Below are positions 30,939 through 42,440 of a DNA stretch of 64,000 nucleotides, piece after piece. Where the stretch lies: the NCBI GenBank assembly GCA_016858145.1, contig JAEHOE010000059.1, forward strand, positions 558,001 through 622,000, read 5' to 3'. Under the pieces are notes generated by a model. That model was not told where the DNA came from and made no database searches. It saw only the letters and a program-made list of their open reading frames with translations. Source of the stretch: Edaphochlamys debaryana (lineage: Eukaryota; Chlorophyta; Chlorophyceae; Chlamydomonadales). Numbering within the stretch: the first letter of the stretch is position 1; each line of letters begins with the position of its first letter. The translations under genes were made by a program, and so were the position numbers.

Positions 30939-33900
30939 CTAGAGCGGCCCGCGATACACCACCTCGCCCTCCGCGGAAGCCGCCAGAAAAGGATGCACAA
31001 CAGACACACGGGCCCACTGGGGGGGAGGAAGCTGCAGGGCAGCAAAGCCCCGAAGGCGGGCCCAAAAATCAGCGACAGCAAGAGCAGATACGCGGGCAAG
31101 GACCCCCGCAGAGACAACAGGAGCACGAACCCCATGAAGGACAGGCCGTGACGCAAACAGGGACCGCCGCCCACACTCCATAGCGGACACGGCAGCAAGC
31201 ACAACAACATCCCAAACCACGGACGACAGCCCAGGGGGGCAGGCGGCAAGCCACAACTGAAAGGGAGTAACTGGAGCCCCAACAGTCGCCGAGAGGACAG
31301 AGACGACACCATGCGCGACAGGGCAGCCCCAAAAGTGATGCCAGCGGGCAGAGCCCCTCCCCGAGGGATCGACCATGGGGGCGCCACACGCACACACAGG
31401 CGGGACCAGTGCGCGCGCATGCAAGGGGAACGCGGGGAAGCCATCGAGGGCCAGCCGCCAGAGGGCTTCCTTGTGACAGTTGTCCCACTTGAGCGCCCAG
31501 AGACGAGACAGAGTAGACTGGAGGGTGGCGAGGGCGAGGGCCACCGGGGGAGTGAGGGCCGCCGGGGCGCCAAGGCCTGCAGGCGGGGGCGGGAGCAGCG
31601 CAAGGGAGGAGCAGAAGGCGACATGGCGGGCCCGCAGGGCAGCCCGGGCCGGGCCCAGCTGGAGGGACGTGGCAATCTTGACTGTAAGGGCGCCAAGGGA
31701 GACGGCGGTGCCGCCAGGGAGGCGCCACCCAAGCGAGCGAATGAGGCGGGCACAGGCATCCGCAGTGGACGGGGGGGGGCCAACCCCCGGGGAGGCAGCC
31801 GCAGCCCGAGTTGCGGCCACCCATGCGGGCGGGATGCACGTGAACACGAGCTGAAGGGACGGGAGGCCCGTGTCGAAGGCGCGGAGCGGAAGGGGCAGGG
31901 CGGAGAGGGGGAGGGCGAGGGCGTCCAAGAGGCGCTGGCGATAGGAGGCGGCGACAGCAAGCCGGTACGGAGGGCACGCATGGAGCGGGGCGGCACCAGC
32001 CCACTGCGCGGCGAGAGGCGCCATCGCATCCCACGTCCGCACCGCGTCCGCGATGGTGGCGAAGCCACGGACCGAGCGCCAGAGCGGGCAGCGCTGCTCC
32101 AGGCCGCAGCCCGCCGCGTCCGCCAGGAAGGGGTTGCCGAAGAGCGGGGCAGCCGCACACCACGGCCCCGCAGCAGGCGCCGAGAGAGAGCGGATGGGCG
32201 GGAGGAAGGAGAAGGCGCGGACGAGCTGCCGAAGGGCCGGGGACGACGGGAGGGGCAGCTTGCCGAGGCGGTAGACGGCGGGCCGGGGCCCCCCCATGGG
32301 CGGCGGGGAGGGGCGGCCAGCCGTGAGGAGCCGTGGGGTGGAACTGAGGGTGGAGGCGGCGGAGGAGCGCGTGCGCCACGGGGATCCAGAGCGGCCGGGT
32401 GCGCAGCAAGCCGGGAACGCTGCCCAGCACGCAGCGAGCGGCGGCGACAGCATGGCGAGCCCGGACGTGCTCGGGGAGGGGCAGGAGGCCCATGCCGCCG
32501 GCGGCAGGGGGGAGGGCCAGGGAGGCGTGGCCCAGGCCGACCAGCCAGGCGTGGGGGCGGGCAGCATGGGCGGCGGGGGTGGAGCGCCGGTCGACCAGCG
32601 CGGCGGTGAAGCGCACGAGGTCGGCGAGGGCAGCGCCAGCGGGGAGGCCAAGGAACTCCGCGAGGTACAGGAGCTTGCTAAGGCCGTATTCAGAAGCGGC
32701 GAAGGCACGGCCAAAGGCGGAGAGGGGGAGGGCGGCGACCAGCGTGTAGGCTCGCCAGACACCAGCGAGGCGGCCAGGCCAGGGGGAGGGGGCGCCGGGG
32801 CCGCTGGGGAACGGGACACCCAGCGCCACAGCCGACGCGACGACGCGTGGGGGAGGCGCGGGCGGGGCGGGCGGGATGGGCGGGGGGGCAGGTGGGAGGA
32901 CGCCGGCGGGGACGGGGGGAGGAGGCGGCGGGGTCCTCGCACCGCGGCCACGGGAGGTGGGCGACGGTGAGCGGCGGCGGCGGCGGGACGGGGGAGGGGC
33001 GGCAGGGGCCGGGGCGGCCACAGCAGGGGCCGCCGCAGGGGCCGCAGGCAGCGGGGGAGGGGGAGCGGGCGCACCAACACAGAGGTACTTGACCTTGTCC
33101 AGATTCAGCCGCTGCCCCGACGCTGCCCCAAAGGTGTCCATGTGGGCGAGGAAGGCGGGGATGGCCGCCAGGGAGGGGAGGACGGGCTGGCCGTCGTCAG
33201 CGTACTGGGCTGCAGTGATGGTGAGGCCGTCAAGGGTGATGCCAACGTGGTTGGACTTGAGCCACGAGGGGAGCGCCTGGGCAATAAAGAGGTACAGCAG
33301 GGGGGAGAGAGGGCAGCCCTGCCGGACGCCGGCGGCAATGGGGACGGGGGCAGAGGTGTAGCCGTTGACCAGGGCGGACGAGCGGGCCCCAGCCAGCAGG
33401 GTCCACGCCCAGGACAGGAGGCCAGGGCCGGCCCCAGTGGTGGCCATGGCGGCGAGGAGGAAGCCGCGATCAATGGTGTCGTACGCCTTGTAGAAGTCCA
33501 GGAACGCGACCACTGCGGAGCCGCCGGACGCAGCGAGGAGCTCGGGCAGGAGTTGCAGGAGCAAGACATTGTCGGCAATGAGCCGGTCCGGGAGGTAGGC
33601 GGTTTGCTCTGGGTCCAAGCAGGCCCCAAGGAGGGGCGACAGGCGGCGACTCAGGACGCGGGCAAGGGTGCGGTAGTCGGTGTCCAGGAGGGTGATGGGG
33701 CGATAGTTGGCGGCGTCGGCAGGATCCGGGGGACGGGCGGGATCGGGGCCGGCCTTGGGGAGGCTGACGATAACGCCGTCGAGGAAGCCAGCTGGCAGAG
33801 CGCCTGTGGCGCCAATGGCGGAGAAGAGGCGGGCGAGGATGGGAGAGAAGGTGCCGGAGAAGCTGTGATACAGGCCAGGCGGGAGCCCGTCCCGCCCAGG

Positions 33901-35439
33901 AGAGGCGGCGGGGCGAGCGGCCGCCAGCGAGGCGGCGACCTCGTCGGCGGAGACAAGGAAGGAGCCGGCAGCCGCCGCCCCCGCCGGGTCCAGGCGAACC
34001 CCGGAGGCCTGCAGCGCCGCAAGGACCTGGGCACGGGCGCCGGGATTGGGGGCGGGCGCCGAGCAGACGCGCTGCCAGAAGGCAGCGACCACGGCAGGGA
34101 GCCGGCGGGGGTCGGTCACGTAGGTGCCGTCGGGGCAGCGCAGGGCGGTGACAGGGGGGGCGGCAGCGTGGGGACGCAGGTGCTGGGTGATGGCGGGGGA
34201 GGGGCGCTCCCCCGTGCCCAGCCAGGCATGGTGGGTACGCCGGGCAAGGCGCGTGGCGCCGGCAGCTGCAGCTGCGGCGGCGGCGCCGTGGGCCGCCACA
34301 GCGGCAGGGACAGCAGCTGCGTCGCCCGCCTCCACGGCGGCGAAGGCAGCCTCAGCCACCGCACGAGCGGCAGCTTCAGCATCGGAGGCAGCCAGGCGGC
34401 GGGAGCGGGCTTGGTCGTTGAGGGCACGAGCGGTGGCGGCGACAGCCCGCTTGAAGGAAGGCCACCAGAGGAGCAAGGCGCTGTCGGCGACGGGGGCCGC
34501 CGCGACCGCGGGGGCAAGCCAGGCTTGGAAGGCGTCGACCAGGTCGGGGTGATCAAGAAAGTACAGGCGCGTGCGGCGCAGTCCGGGGCCGAGCGGCGGG
34601 GCCGCAGGGGAAGGGCGAAGGCGGCAGACAAGGAGCCGGTGGTCAGAGGCGCTGCCCGGAGCCGTGCCACAGGCCGGCAGGAAGGGGAGGAGGGCTGCGG
34701 AGGCGTGGAAGCGGTCGAGGCGGGAGCCAGAAGCGCCGCGGACGCAGGTGTAGACACGGCGGCAGGGGTGAAGAAGGCGGAACACATCACCCATGCCGGG
34801 GCAGGCAGCACCGAAGGCGGCGGCCGTGCGCACGTCAGGCGCGCGTCCTCCGGCGCCGGCCGTGCTGTCCAGGGCGGGGGAGCAGACGAAGTTGAAGTCA
34901 CCAGCCCAGAGATGGAGCCCCGGGCCCTGGGCAAGGGGCTGAAGGCGGTCTGCAATGAAGGCGCGCTGCAGGGTGGGTTTGCCGCTGGGCAGGTAGGCGG
35001 AGAGGAGGCGCACGGTGTGGCCCCCCCAGGAGACGGGGAGGTGGAGGAGGCGCCCATCCGGGGAGGCGACAGGAGCGGCCGCCCCCCCGGGGAAGGTGAG
35101 CGCGCCGGTGGTGAGCAGGGATCGCCGAAGCAGGATGGCAGTGCCCCCGGAGAAATTATTCGGAGCAGGCGCCCAGAAGGCGTGCCAGAGGCCGCAGTGC
35201 AGGCTGGAGGCGACGGCACCCAGGGCCGTCGCGGCAGTGGCTTGGGCAGAGGCGGGAATCCACGTTTCCTGGAGGCAGACAATGTCCAGGCGCTGCCGAT
35301 GCCAGAGGAGAGCGTGCCGTGCCAGCTGGGTGGGGGGCCCATGCAGCCCGCCGGGCCCAAGGAGCCCGCGCACATTGTGGGAGCCAACCCGCAAGGGGCG
35401 AGCCGCGCGGGGCGCGGCGGGGGGCGCGGCTTGCGCCAT
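30939..35439 (-). pseudogene. LINE copy 1 ORF2: APE endonuclease-reverse transcriptase with 2-nt deletion
   Basis: Starting MAQAAPPAAP, the endonuclease shows SHNVRG, CLQETW, GDFNF, SRLDRF and SDHRLL. The reverse transcriptase shows ANYRPITLLDTDY, AFLDFYKAYDTID, GVRQGCPLSPLLY and YADDG (residues 746-749). The C-terminal part has CACGAP...RWHHFWGCPVAHG, a zinc-knuckle-like motif. Near 32330-32340 this copy has gaggagccgtggggtgg where copies 2 and 3 have gaggaggcataaggggtgg. That 2-nt loss shifts the frame, so the C-terminal 460 or so residues are out of frame. An intact ORF2 would be 1500 aa. The endonuclease and RT parts are still open. Confidence 0.88.
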
Positions 35440-36845
35440 TAGACCGTGGGGTCGGGGGGAGCCTGGGAGGGCCCGCCACGCTGCCCAGCGCAGGGTGTGT
35501 CCGCCATCGTGGTGTCACCAGCGGAGTCCGCGGCGCCCGCAGCAGCGGGGGGCCCCGTGGGGGCGGCCGCGGGCGGCGCGGCGCGCGCGCGCTTGGGGTC
35601 GGGGGCAAGCGGGAGCCCCCTCGCCGCGTCGGGGGCGGCCACCGAGAGCAGGGAGGCCAGGAGGAGGGGATCCGCCCCAGTGTCCAACGCCATGGGCTCC
35701 TGCGGGTCGCCGGGCAGGGGGCCGGCCGGGCCGGGGGGCGCACCCAGGGCCAGGGCCGCAGGGCCAGGGGCAGCCGCAGCCGCCCCGCCGCGTCCCTCAC
35801 CGCGGCCGCCGGCGGCACTGCCGCCGCTCGCCGCCGCCGCCGCTGCCGCCGCGGCCGCAGCCCCCGCCTCCGCCGCGGCCTCCGCCGCCGCCACCGCCGT
35901 CTGCCGCTGGACCAAGGCAAACGCCGCCTCCTGCGCGGCGTCGGCCACGACCACCGGGTCCTGCCCGGGCGCCGCCGCTGCCACCGTCGCCCACGTCGGC
36001 ACGCCCGCCGCCGGAGCCGCCGGGGCTGCCCGGGCCGCCGGAGCCGCCGGGGCTGCCCGGGCCGCCGGCGCCGCCGGGGCCGGCGCAGGCGGCGCCTCCA
36101 TCGCCAGGTACTCATCATGGGAGATGCAGTAGCACTCGAGGAGCTCGTCGGGGCAGCCCTCAGTGACTAGCGCCAGAGTGAAGGAGGTCTCCCCAGGGCC
36201 GAGGCCGAGGTCCGTGCCAGCGGGAACCAGGGCGCAGTAGCGGTCGCCGTAGCAGCCGCCGGACAGCAGATCACGAAACGGGATGACCAAAAGCACGTCG
36301 GGGATGGCGGCGCGCAGCTGGGAGAGGGCGCCAACGACGGTAGTCGCAGCGTGCCATCCCGCCGTGTAGATGCCGAACGGGGGGTCGGGTAGCGGGCGGA
36401 CCGGGAGGCAGGCGGCCAGAGTGCCGCGGGAGGCGAGGAAGCGGATGACGGGGGCGGCGGCCAGGAAGGCCCGACCATCCGCCGACAGCTCACTGCGCTC
36501 GTTGAGCCGCAGCTTCAGGGCCTCAAACTGGGGAAGCGTGAAGCGGGCCTCCCGCCGAGCGTGGACTGCCAGCGAGGCTGCCTGCTTGAACTCCCATGCA
36601 CCGACCAGGGCCGGCGCGTCCGCCATCGAGCCCCCCAGAGTCAGCGCACGTAGCAGCGCCGCCGAGAGCTGCTGAGGCCGACCGCGCGCCACGTGGAGGC
36701 ATTGCGATGGGAAACGCGCTTCGAAGACCACGGAGACCGTCCGCGCAGCGACCCGCTCCGCGCGATAGGCAGGAACACTGGCTATGCGGAACATGCGAGG
36801 CGGGGCCCGCGCGCCACTCGGCGCGGGGGCGACAACCCGCTTCAT
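35439..36845 (-). CDS. LINE copy 1 ORF1 protein
   Basis: Starting at the ATG at 36845 (MKRVVAPAPSG) it gives about 468 aa. The N-terminal half (VSVVFEARFPSQCLHVARGR, IYTAGWHAATTVVGALSQLR, PDVLLVIPFRDLLSGGCYGD) looks folded. The C-terminal half is Ala/Pro-rich and includes AARAAPAAP repeats and an acidic tail. LINE ORF1 products are RNA-binding chaperones that form the ribonucleoprotein particle; no CCHC knuckle was seen here. Its TAA stop shares its last base with the ORF2 start (TAATG). Confidence 0.8.
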   Translation of the reverse strand: MKRVVAPAPSGARAPPRMFRIASVPAYRAERVAARTVSVVFEARFPSQCLHVARGRPQQLSAALLRALTLGGSMADAPALVGAWEFKQAASLAVHARREARFTLPQFEALKLRLNERSELSADGRAFLAAAPVIRFLASRGTLAACLPVRPLPDPPFGIYTAGWHAATTVVGALSQLRAAIPDVLLVIPFRDLLSGGCYGDRYCALVPAGTDLGLGPGETSFTLALVTEGCPDELLECYCISHDEYLAMEAPPAPAPAAPAARAAPAAPAARAAPAAPAAGVPTWATVAAAAPGQDPVVVADAAQEAAFALVQRQTAVAAAEAAAEAGAAAAAAAAAAASGGSAAGGRGEGRGGAAAAAPGPAALALGAPPGPAGPLPGDPQEPMALDTGADPLLLASLLSVAAPDAARGLPLAPDPKRARAAPPAAAPTGPPAAAGAADSAGDTTMADTPCAGQRGGPSQAPPDPTV

Positions 36846-36904
36846 CGGGACTCTGTAGCACACACCACGGCTAGGCTAGGCTAGGCTAGGCCAGGCGAGA
36901 CTAG

Positions 36905-38660
36905 AAGTGGCGAGGGATCGCAACCCACTCGCAATGGCCTGATTGTGCCAGACCGCACACTGCATGCCCCGATATCGTTCGGGAGCTGCCGATGGATAGC
37001 CAGGAAGGCCAGAGTGTCAGAGTCGCAGGACAGGCCGAACACCAACAACGCCAGGGCACAGCGTGCCAAAACACAACGCACTAGAGCGGCCCGCGATACA
37101 CCACCTCGCCCTCCGCGGAAGCCGCCAGAAAAGGATGCACAACAGACACACGGGCCCACTGGGGGGGAGGAAGCTGCAGGGCAGCAAAGCCCCGAAGGCG
37201 GGCCCAAAAATCAGCGACAGCAAGAGCAGATACGCGGGCAAGGACCCCCGCAGAGACAACAGGAGCACGAACCCCATGAAGGACAGGCCGTGACGCAAAC
37301 AGGGACCGCCGCCCACACTCCATAGCGGACACGGCAGCAAGCACAACAACATCCCAAACCACGGACGACAGCCCAGGGGGGCAGGCGGCAAGCCACAACT
37401 GAAAGGGAGTAACTGGAGCCCCAACAGTCGCCGAGAGGACAGAGACGACACCATGCGCGACAGGGCAGCCCCAAAAGTGATGCCAGCGGGCAGAGCCCCT
37501 CCCCGAGGGATCGACCATGGGGGCGCCACACGCACACACAGGCGGGACCAGTGCGCGCGCATGCAAGGGGAACGCGGGGAAGCCATCGAGGGCCAGCCGC
37601 CAGAGGGCTTCCTTGTGACAGTTGTCCCACTTGAGCGCCCAGAGACGAGACAGAGTAGACTGGAGGGTGGCGAGGGCGAGGGCCACCGGGGGAGTGAGGG
37701 CCGCCGGGGCGCCAAGGCCTGCAGGCGGGGGCGGGAGCAGCGCAAGGGAGGAGCAGAAGGCGACATGGCGGGCCCGCAGGGCAGCCCGGGCCGGGCCCAG
37801 CTGGAGGGACGTGGCAATCTTGACTGTAAGGGCGCCAAGGGAGACGGCGGTGCCGCCAGGGAGGCGCCACCCAAGCGAGCGAATGAGGCGGGCACAGGCA
37901 TCCGCAGTGGACGGGGGGGGGCCAACCCCCGGGGAGGCAGCCGCAGCCCGAGTTGCGGCCACCCATGCGGGCGGGATGCACGTGAACACGAGCTGAAGGG
38001 ACGGGAGGCCCGTGTCGAAGGCGCGGAGCGGAAGGGGCAGGGCGGAGAGGGGGAGGGCGAGGGCGTCCAAGAGGCGCTGGCGATAGGAGGCGGCGACAGC
38101 AAGCCGGTACGGAGGGCACGCATGGAGCGGGGCGGCACCAGCCCACTGCGCGGCGAGAGGCGCCATCGCATCCCACGTCCGCACCGCGTCCGCGATGGTG
38201 GCGAAGCCACGGACCGAGCGCCAGAGCGGGCAGCGCTGCTCCAGGCCGCAGCCCGCCGCGTCCGCCAGGAAGGGGTTGCCGAAGAGCGGGGCAGCCGCAC
38301 ACCACGGCCCCGCAGCAGGCGCCGAGAGAGAGCGGATGGGCGGGAGGAAGGAGAAGGCGCGGACGAGCTGCCGAAGGGCCGGGGACGACGGGAGGGGCAG
38401 CTTGCCGAGGCGGTAGACGGCGGGCCGGGGCCCCCCCACGGGCGGCGGGGAGGGGCGGCCAGCCGTGAGGAGGCATAAGGGGTGGAACTGAGGGTGGAGG
38501 CGGCGGAGGAGCGCGTGCGCCACGGGGATCCAGAGCGGCCGGGTGCGCAGCAAGCCGGGAACGCTGCCCAGCACGCAGCGAGCGGCGGCGACAGCATGGC
38601 GAGCCCGGACGTGCTCGGGGAGGGGCAGGAGGCCCATGCCGCCGGCGGCAGGGGGGAGGG
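36905..38660 (-). mobile_element. L1-type LINE, copy 2, 5'-truncated
   Basis: Nearly identical to copies 1 and 3 over the ORF2 C-terminal 526 codons (stop at 37081) and the 3' UTR. It stops matching at 38660. It lies immediately upstream of the copy 1 5' end in the same orientation. Its ORF2 frame is intact across the site where copy 1 has its 2-nt loss. Confidence 0.9.
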
Positions 38661-39032
38661 GGAGGGGAGAGTGTGTGTCGCATGTCTGCGCTCTTCCTTG
38701 ACTCAAGACCGATGCCGGCGGAATGACCGCGTCGCTCGCGCCTCCAGGCTCCAGCGCCTCCCGCATCGCGCCCGACCAGACCAGACGAGTCTAGTAGCTC
38801 TGTTGTTGGTAGTAGGGGCTGGTGCGCGTCCGTTGGGCCTGCGGCGACGGGTGGGAGCACGCGGAGGGGACTGGAGGGGAGCACGAGGCCGAGGCTCGGG
38901 TTGCAGCGACCCTTGCGTCGGTGGGCAGCAACGAGGCACTGCCGCTGCCCTACCAGCCCAGCTCTTCTTCCGGGGGCCTCCGCCTGCGACACCGGGGCCA
39001 GGCGGGTTTCACTCCCCCCGTCTCCCTAGCAC
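38661..39032. other. Gap between LINE copy 2 and hAT-type element, no gene seen
   Basis: Short frames only; this is presumably the pre-insertion flank of the LINE. The last 8 bases (CCTAGCAC) are the left target-site duplicate of the next element. Confidence 0.45.
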
Positions 39033-39757
39033 AAGGGTTGGGAGCTTACATTTACGCTTTACGCTTACGTGTATCACGTTTACGGATTTACAGTAATTAC
39101 GTAAAACGCACTCAAAGGGCCCTTAAAATTACGGGGGCAGCTTAATTACATTACAGCCGTTTCCGCTGCCGTGAACGCGTAAAACACCCGCTTCTGAGCT
39201 GTTTTGGCACAGATTGCGGTTCCAGACGCGGGCTTCCGTACGCTGATGCCTTGCTATGTACCCCAGCAACACCCTCTAGCCTTTCCCGGGCCTTCGGGCG
39301 GGTGGCGGGGGCATGTCCATGGACAGCAGCATCGCGGGATCTTGCTTTGGATCGTCCAAAGGGGGCCGAAACGGATTGTCAGACACCAAGAGGAATTCTA
39401 GCATCGGATGCGATACACTGCAAGTCCTGCAGGGCTGATACCGCGCTGGGAAATTGTAGATGCCAAGTGCTCACTCAATGGAGTGCGGCAGCGGACAGTG
39501 CAAACGCGTCGCCGCAAGCTCCCACACTTGTCCCTGGCATCTCGTATGAGCTCAGCACACTAGCGCTGCTGTCGGTCGCACTGCAAACGGCCGTTTGGGA
39601 CCCGATTCCACCGGTCGGTGCGTGTAAATTACGTGTAATTAACCCCCCCGACCCCGACCCCCCGACCGCCCTCTTTTACGCGTGTAATACGTAAGTTGTA
39701 ATTACGTTACGTAATTACAGACCCCTTCCCAAGATTTACAGTAAACTCGCAACCCTA
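39033..39757. mobile_element. 725-bp hAT-type non-autonomous element (MITE) with perfect 8-bp TSD
   Basis: CCTAGCAC is duplicated exactly at 39025-39032 and 39758-39765. The termini between them are imperfect inverted repeats: AAGGGTTGGGAGCTTACATT on the left and, in complement, TAGGGTTGCGAGTTTACTGT on the right. An 8-bp duplication and (T/A)AGGGTTG ends are typical of hAT transposons. Sub-terminal AT-rich blocks on both sides contain repeated TTACG/ACGTAATTAC motifs, including a near-palindrome GTAATTACGTTACGTAATTA at about 39696. No transposase is encoded. Confidence 0.85.
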
Positions 39758-39765
39758 CCTAGCAC

Positions 39766-40990
39766 CCGTCTGGTCCCCAACTAGAATTTGACCCCATGGC
39801 TTCATAGGGCAGCTAAGAGCGTATCCCAGGCTCTGGAGTGCTTGGAAGCGGTCGGTCGCGGGCGCATGTCGGCCGACATGCTTGGGCGGACGACCTTCGC
39901 AGAAGTCGCCAGAACTCTCCCTAGACTTGTTTTTTGTCAAATCAAGCCGTTTGAGAGTAGCGCGGCGCCTAGATGTGCTCGCGGGTGGTCGCTGACCGTC
40001 AGTCAACTACCAGTTCTGGGCATCGCGCGCCGTGCACAGCTCCAGAACACTCTCAAACACAAGCATATGCATCCCTAAGCTTAAGTCTGAAGAGGCGTGG
40101 GCTATTTCGGTGGCTGGAAGCACCTACACGACCTCGGTCCAACCGTGCCAAACCCGACCCCCCAAGCACGGGAATGCAGATATCACCACCAACGAATCGA
40201 CGTCGGAGGATAGGACCATGCCCACCCCTACAACACCCCTTCCCAGCCTCCAACGTCGATTCGTGAGGGGTGATATCCACGTTTTCGTGTGGGGACCAGG
40301 GGTTTGAGCCGAGTGAAACCCGCCTGACCGGGGCGCAGCAGGAGGAGGCCGCTGCCCGGCTCACAGGGGCCCAGACTGCCAACGCTGCCGCACAGGAGGC
40401 CCTGCAGCAGGGACAGGCGAAGCACGATGCACTCCAGCAGGGACTGGTGGCAGCGAAGGCCACGGTGGAGAATTGCAGCGCCACCCTCCGGCGGCTGAAC
40501 GAGACTGCCAAGGCAGCCACGAAGGCGCTGAACGAGACTGCCAAGGCACACCCTCCGGCGGCTGAACGAGACTGCCAAGGCAGCCACGAAGGCGCTCGAG
40601 AAGGAGAAGCAACAGCAGCAGGGTTGAGGGCTGCACGGAGCCAGACTCGAATATTGGCTCCCCTGGGGGCTCAGCCCTTTTCCTAACCACCCTTGTAACC
40701 AACCACCCTTGTCTGCTTGGTCCAAACGTTCTCCTCGTTGTGCACCCTTTGCTCTCCGGTCCTCAGCGCGTGCAGATGCCAGGTTGCGTAGCCCTCTCGG
40801 TCCCACCCTCGCCCCTCGTGCCCCATGTCCAGAAGCGTGGAGCCAGAACACACCCCCACCGAGGCCCAAATCCTTCTGGCTCAGAGCCAGAAGCCCCCTG
40901 CTGGCGGGCCGAAAGCTTCTGGCAAACAAGGACGAGCCAGAAGGAGTAGACCGAACGGATCTGGTGGCCTTTCATCAGCTATGAGGCCTT
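39766..40990. other. No intact gene; coiled-coil-like fragment with internal duplication
   Basis: A frame at about 40300-40626 reads LTGAQQEEAAARLTGAQTAN and continues as a helical Ala/Glu/Lys segment. A block of about 60 bp (ctccggcggctgaacgagac...) is duplicated within it. No start, splice sites or domain support a gene. Confidence 0.4.
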
Positions 40991-41200
40991 GCCGGAGCCC
41001 TCTCCCGCCTAGGCTCGGGCCTGCTCGGGCAGGTCCAGTTTCCCCGAGAGGCTTTTCTGCAGACGCAATCTTGCCCTGCTCGCAAACGGTCTCCCAAGGC
41101 TCGCATCGGCTTATGGTTGACGACGAGAGGGACTGCGTGGGGGAGCACGCGCGGAACAGCGCGTCCCGACGAGGCCCCCGCGGACCGTAAGCGGCAGGGG
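40991..41200 (+). repeat. Direct repeat flanking the right-hand nuclease paralogue, left copy
   Basis: It matches 42441-42680 with scattered changes (shared GAGAGGCTTTTCTGCAGACG, GCGCGGAACAGCGCG). The right copy has an extra block of about 30 bp. Confidence 0.8.
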
Positions 41201-41327
41201 AGGCCACGCGGCGTGCCGCGTGCAGATTTGCGCTGGGGTCGTCCCCATCCGCCTTATGTGACGATTCGCAGCCTCTTCTTCGCATCCCCTACTTTCTCTT
41301 GAGTGTGTAGAAGTGAGAGAAGTGCCG

Positions 41328-42427
41328 ATGTCCACGCGCACATGCGATGAACACAGCGAGAGCGAGGGCGAGTGTGAGGGCGGGAGAACGAGCTCAGAGG
41401 AGACGAGCTCTTCGAGGTCATGTCTCCTGGACGCAGCGGGCTTCGCGCAGCGCTATGGTGCGCTCCCGAGAGGGGTTCCTCGCAGCTTTTTGGAGTTCTG
41501 GCACGCAGCTCAACCGCTGCAAGACGTCCCGCTCTCTGCCGTCAGCGCGCTGCTGCAGCTTGCTGAGCCGTTAATGATGCAGTCCAAGCACGTGGTTGGG
41601 TTGCCCAGCCGCGAGAAGGTTCGCCACCTCCTCATGGCCTCGCTTGACAAGCTAATAAGTATCTCGCACGGAACCATGGTGGTCTCAGCCGAGGGGCCGC
41701 TGGAGCAGGCAGAGGAGGCGATCTCTGGAGGTGAGGGCGCCCGCCCGCTCTCCCCCCACCTTGCCCTTCCTTTACGGGACTCACGGACGCCCTGGACATT
41801 GACCCTGCCCTGCAATTGCCACGCAATTTCGCAGGGCCGGTGGAGCTGGTTGTGCTGCGGGTGCGTGACACGGACCCGGGAGCTCAACTGCGAGTGCTGT
41901 CAGAGAGCCTGAACGAGGGCCTGGAATCAGGCCTGGCTGAGGCGGCCCTCATATTCGAGGTGGCGCGCTGGCGCCCTTTTGAGGGATTCTGGCAGGTACG
42001 AGGCGACGGGCCGCTCAGCGATGCCGGTGGTTTCCGTAAAGTAGCCCACACGTGCCGGCCCTTACCCCTGCCCTTCGCCAGGCGCTGGCGGAAGGTGTGG
42101 AGCTGGCCAAGGCCAACTCGAAGCACGACCCCCCCATCCCCGTGGGGGTGGTGCTGACGGACACGACCGAGTGGTACTTCTTCACCCTCGTGGCCTGCAA
42201 GCCCCAGCGCCAGGTCAGCATTAGTCATTGTATGCTTGGGCCCGGTCGAGTGTGGCCTCGCCTGTAGCTGGCGTGGCCTCCATGTCGCTCATGGCCTCCA
42301 TGTCCCTCAGAAAGCCACCAGCGCCCCTAACCGGAACCCTTACCCTTGCCCGGACGCTGTGCGTGCAGGCTGCACCGGTGACGGTGGACCCTGGATCAGC
42401 CGCACCGGGGTCTGGGTCCACGTCGAG
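41328..42427 (+). pseudogene. PD-(D/E)XK-like nuclease paralogue with catalytic Lys lost, 3'-truncated
   Basis: Exons 41328-41730, 41835-41995, 42082-42213 and 42369-42427 match the exon structure and phases of the minus-strand gene at 28322-29947. The start is MSTRTCDEHSESEGE, followed by RYGALPRGVPRSFLEFWHAA and SKHVVGLPSREKVRHLL. The nuclease block reads AEAALIFEVARWRPFEGFWQ: the E-x-K of the paralogue is E-V-A, and the segment is three residues shorter. Exon 3 is nearly identical between copies. Homology ends at 42425 inside exon 4, just before the right-hand direct repeat, so exon 5 is missing. Likely inactive as a nuclease. Confidence 0.6.
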
Positions 42428-42440
42428 GTATGGGGGGATG

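Larger units (their letters stand above)
30820..36870 (-). mobile_element. L1-type LINE, copy 1, near full length
   Basis: A non-LTR retrotransposon on the minus strand with ORF1 (36845-35439) and ORF2 (35439-30939), an APE-type endonuclease and a reverse transcriptase. Its 3' UTR is about 120 nt and lacks the last 60 or so bases seen in copies 2 and 3; an inverted fragment sits there instead. A (CTAGG)n run lies at the 5' side (about 36870-36893). Confidence 0.9.

Noticed and set aside
33142..35442. 766-codon plus-strand open frame
   Set aside because: It is antisense to the LINE endonuclease and RT, whose motifs are clear on the minus strand; the Gly/Glu/Arg-rich frame is a codon-bias shadow, repeated at 31311, 37453 and 61127.
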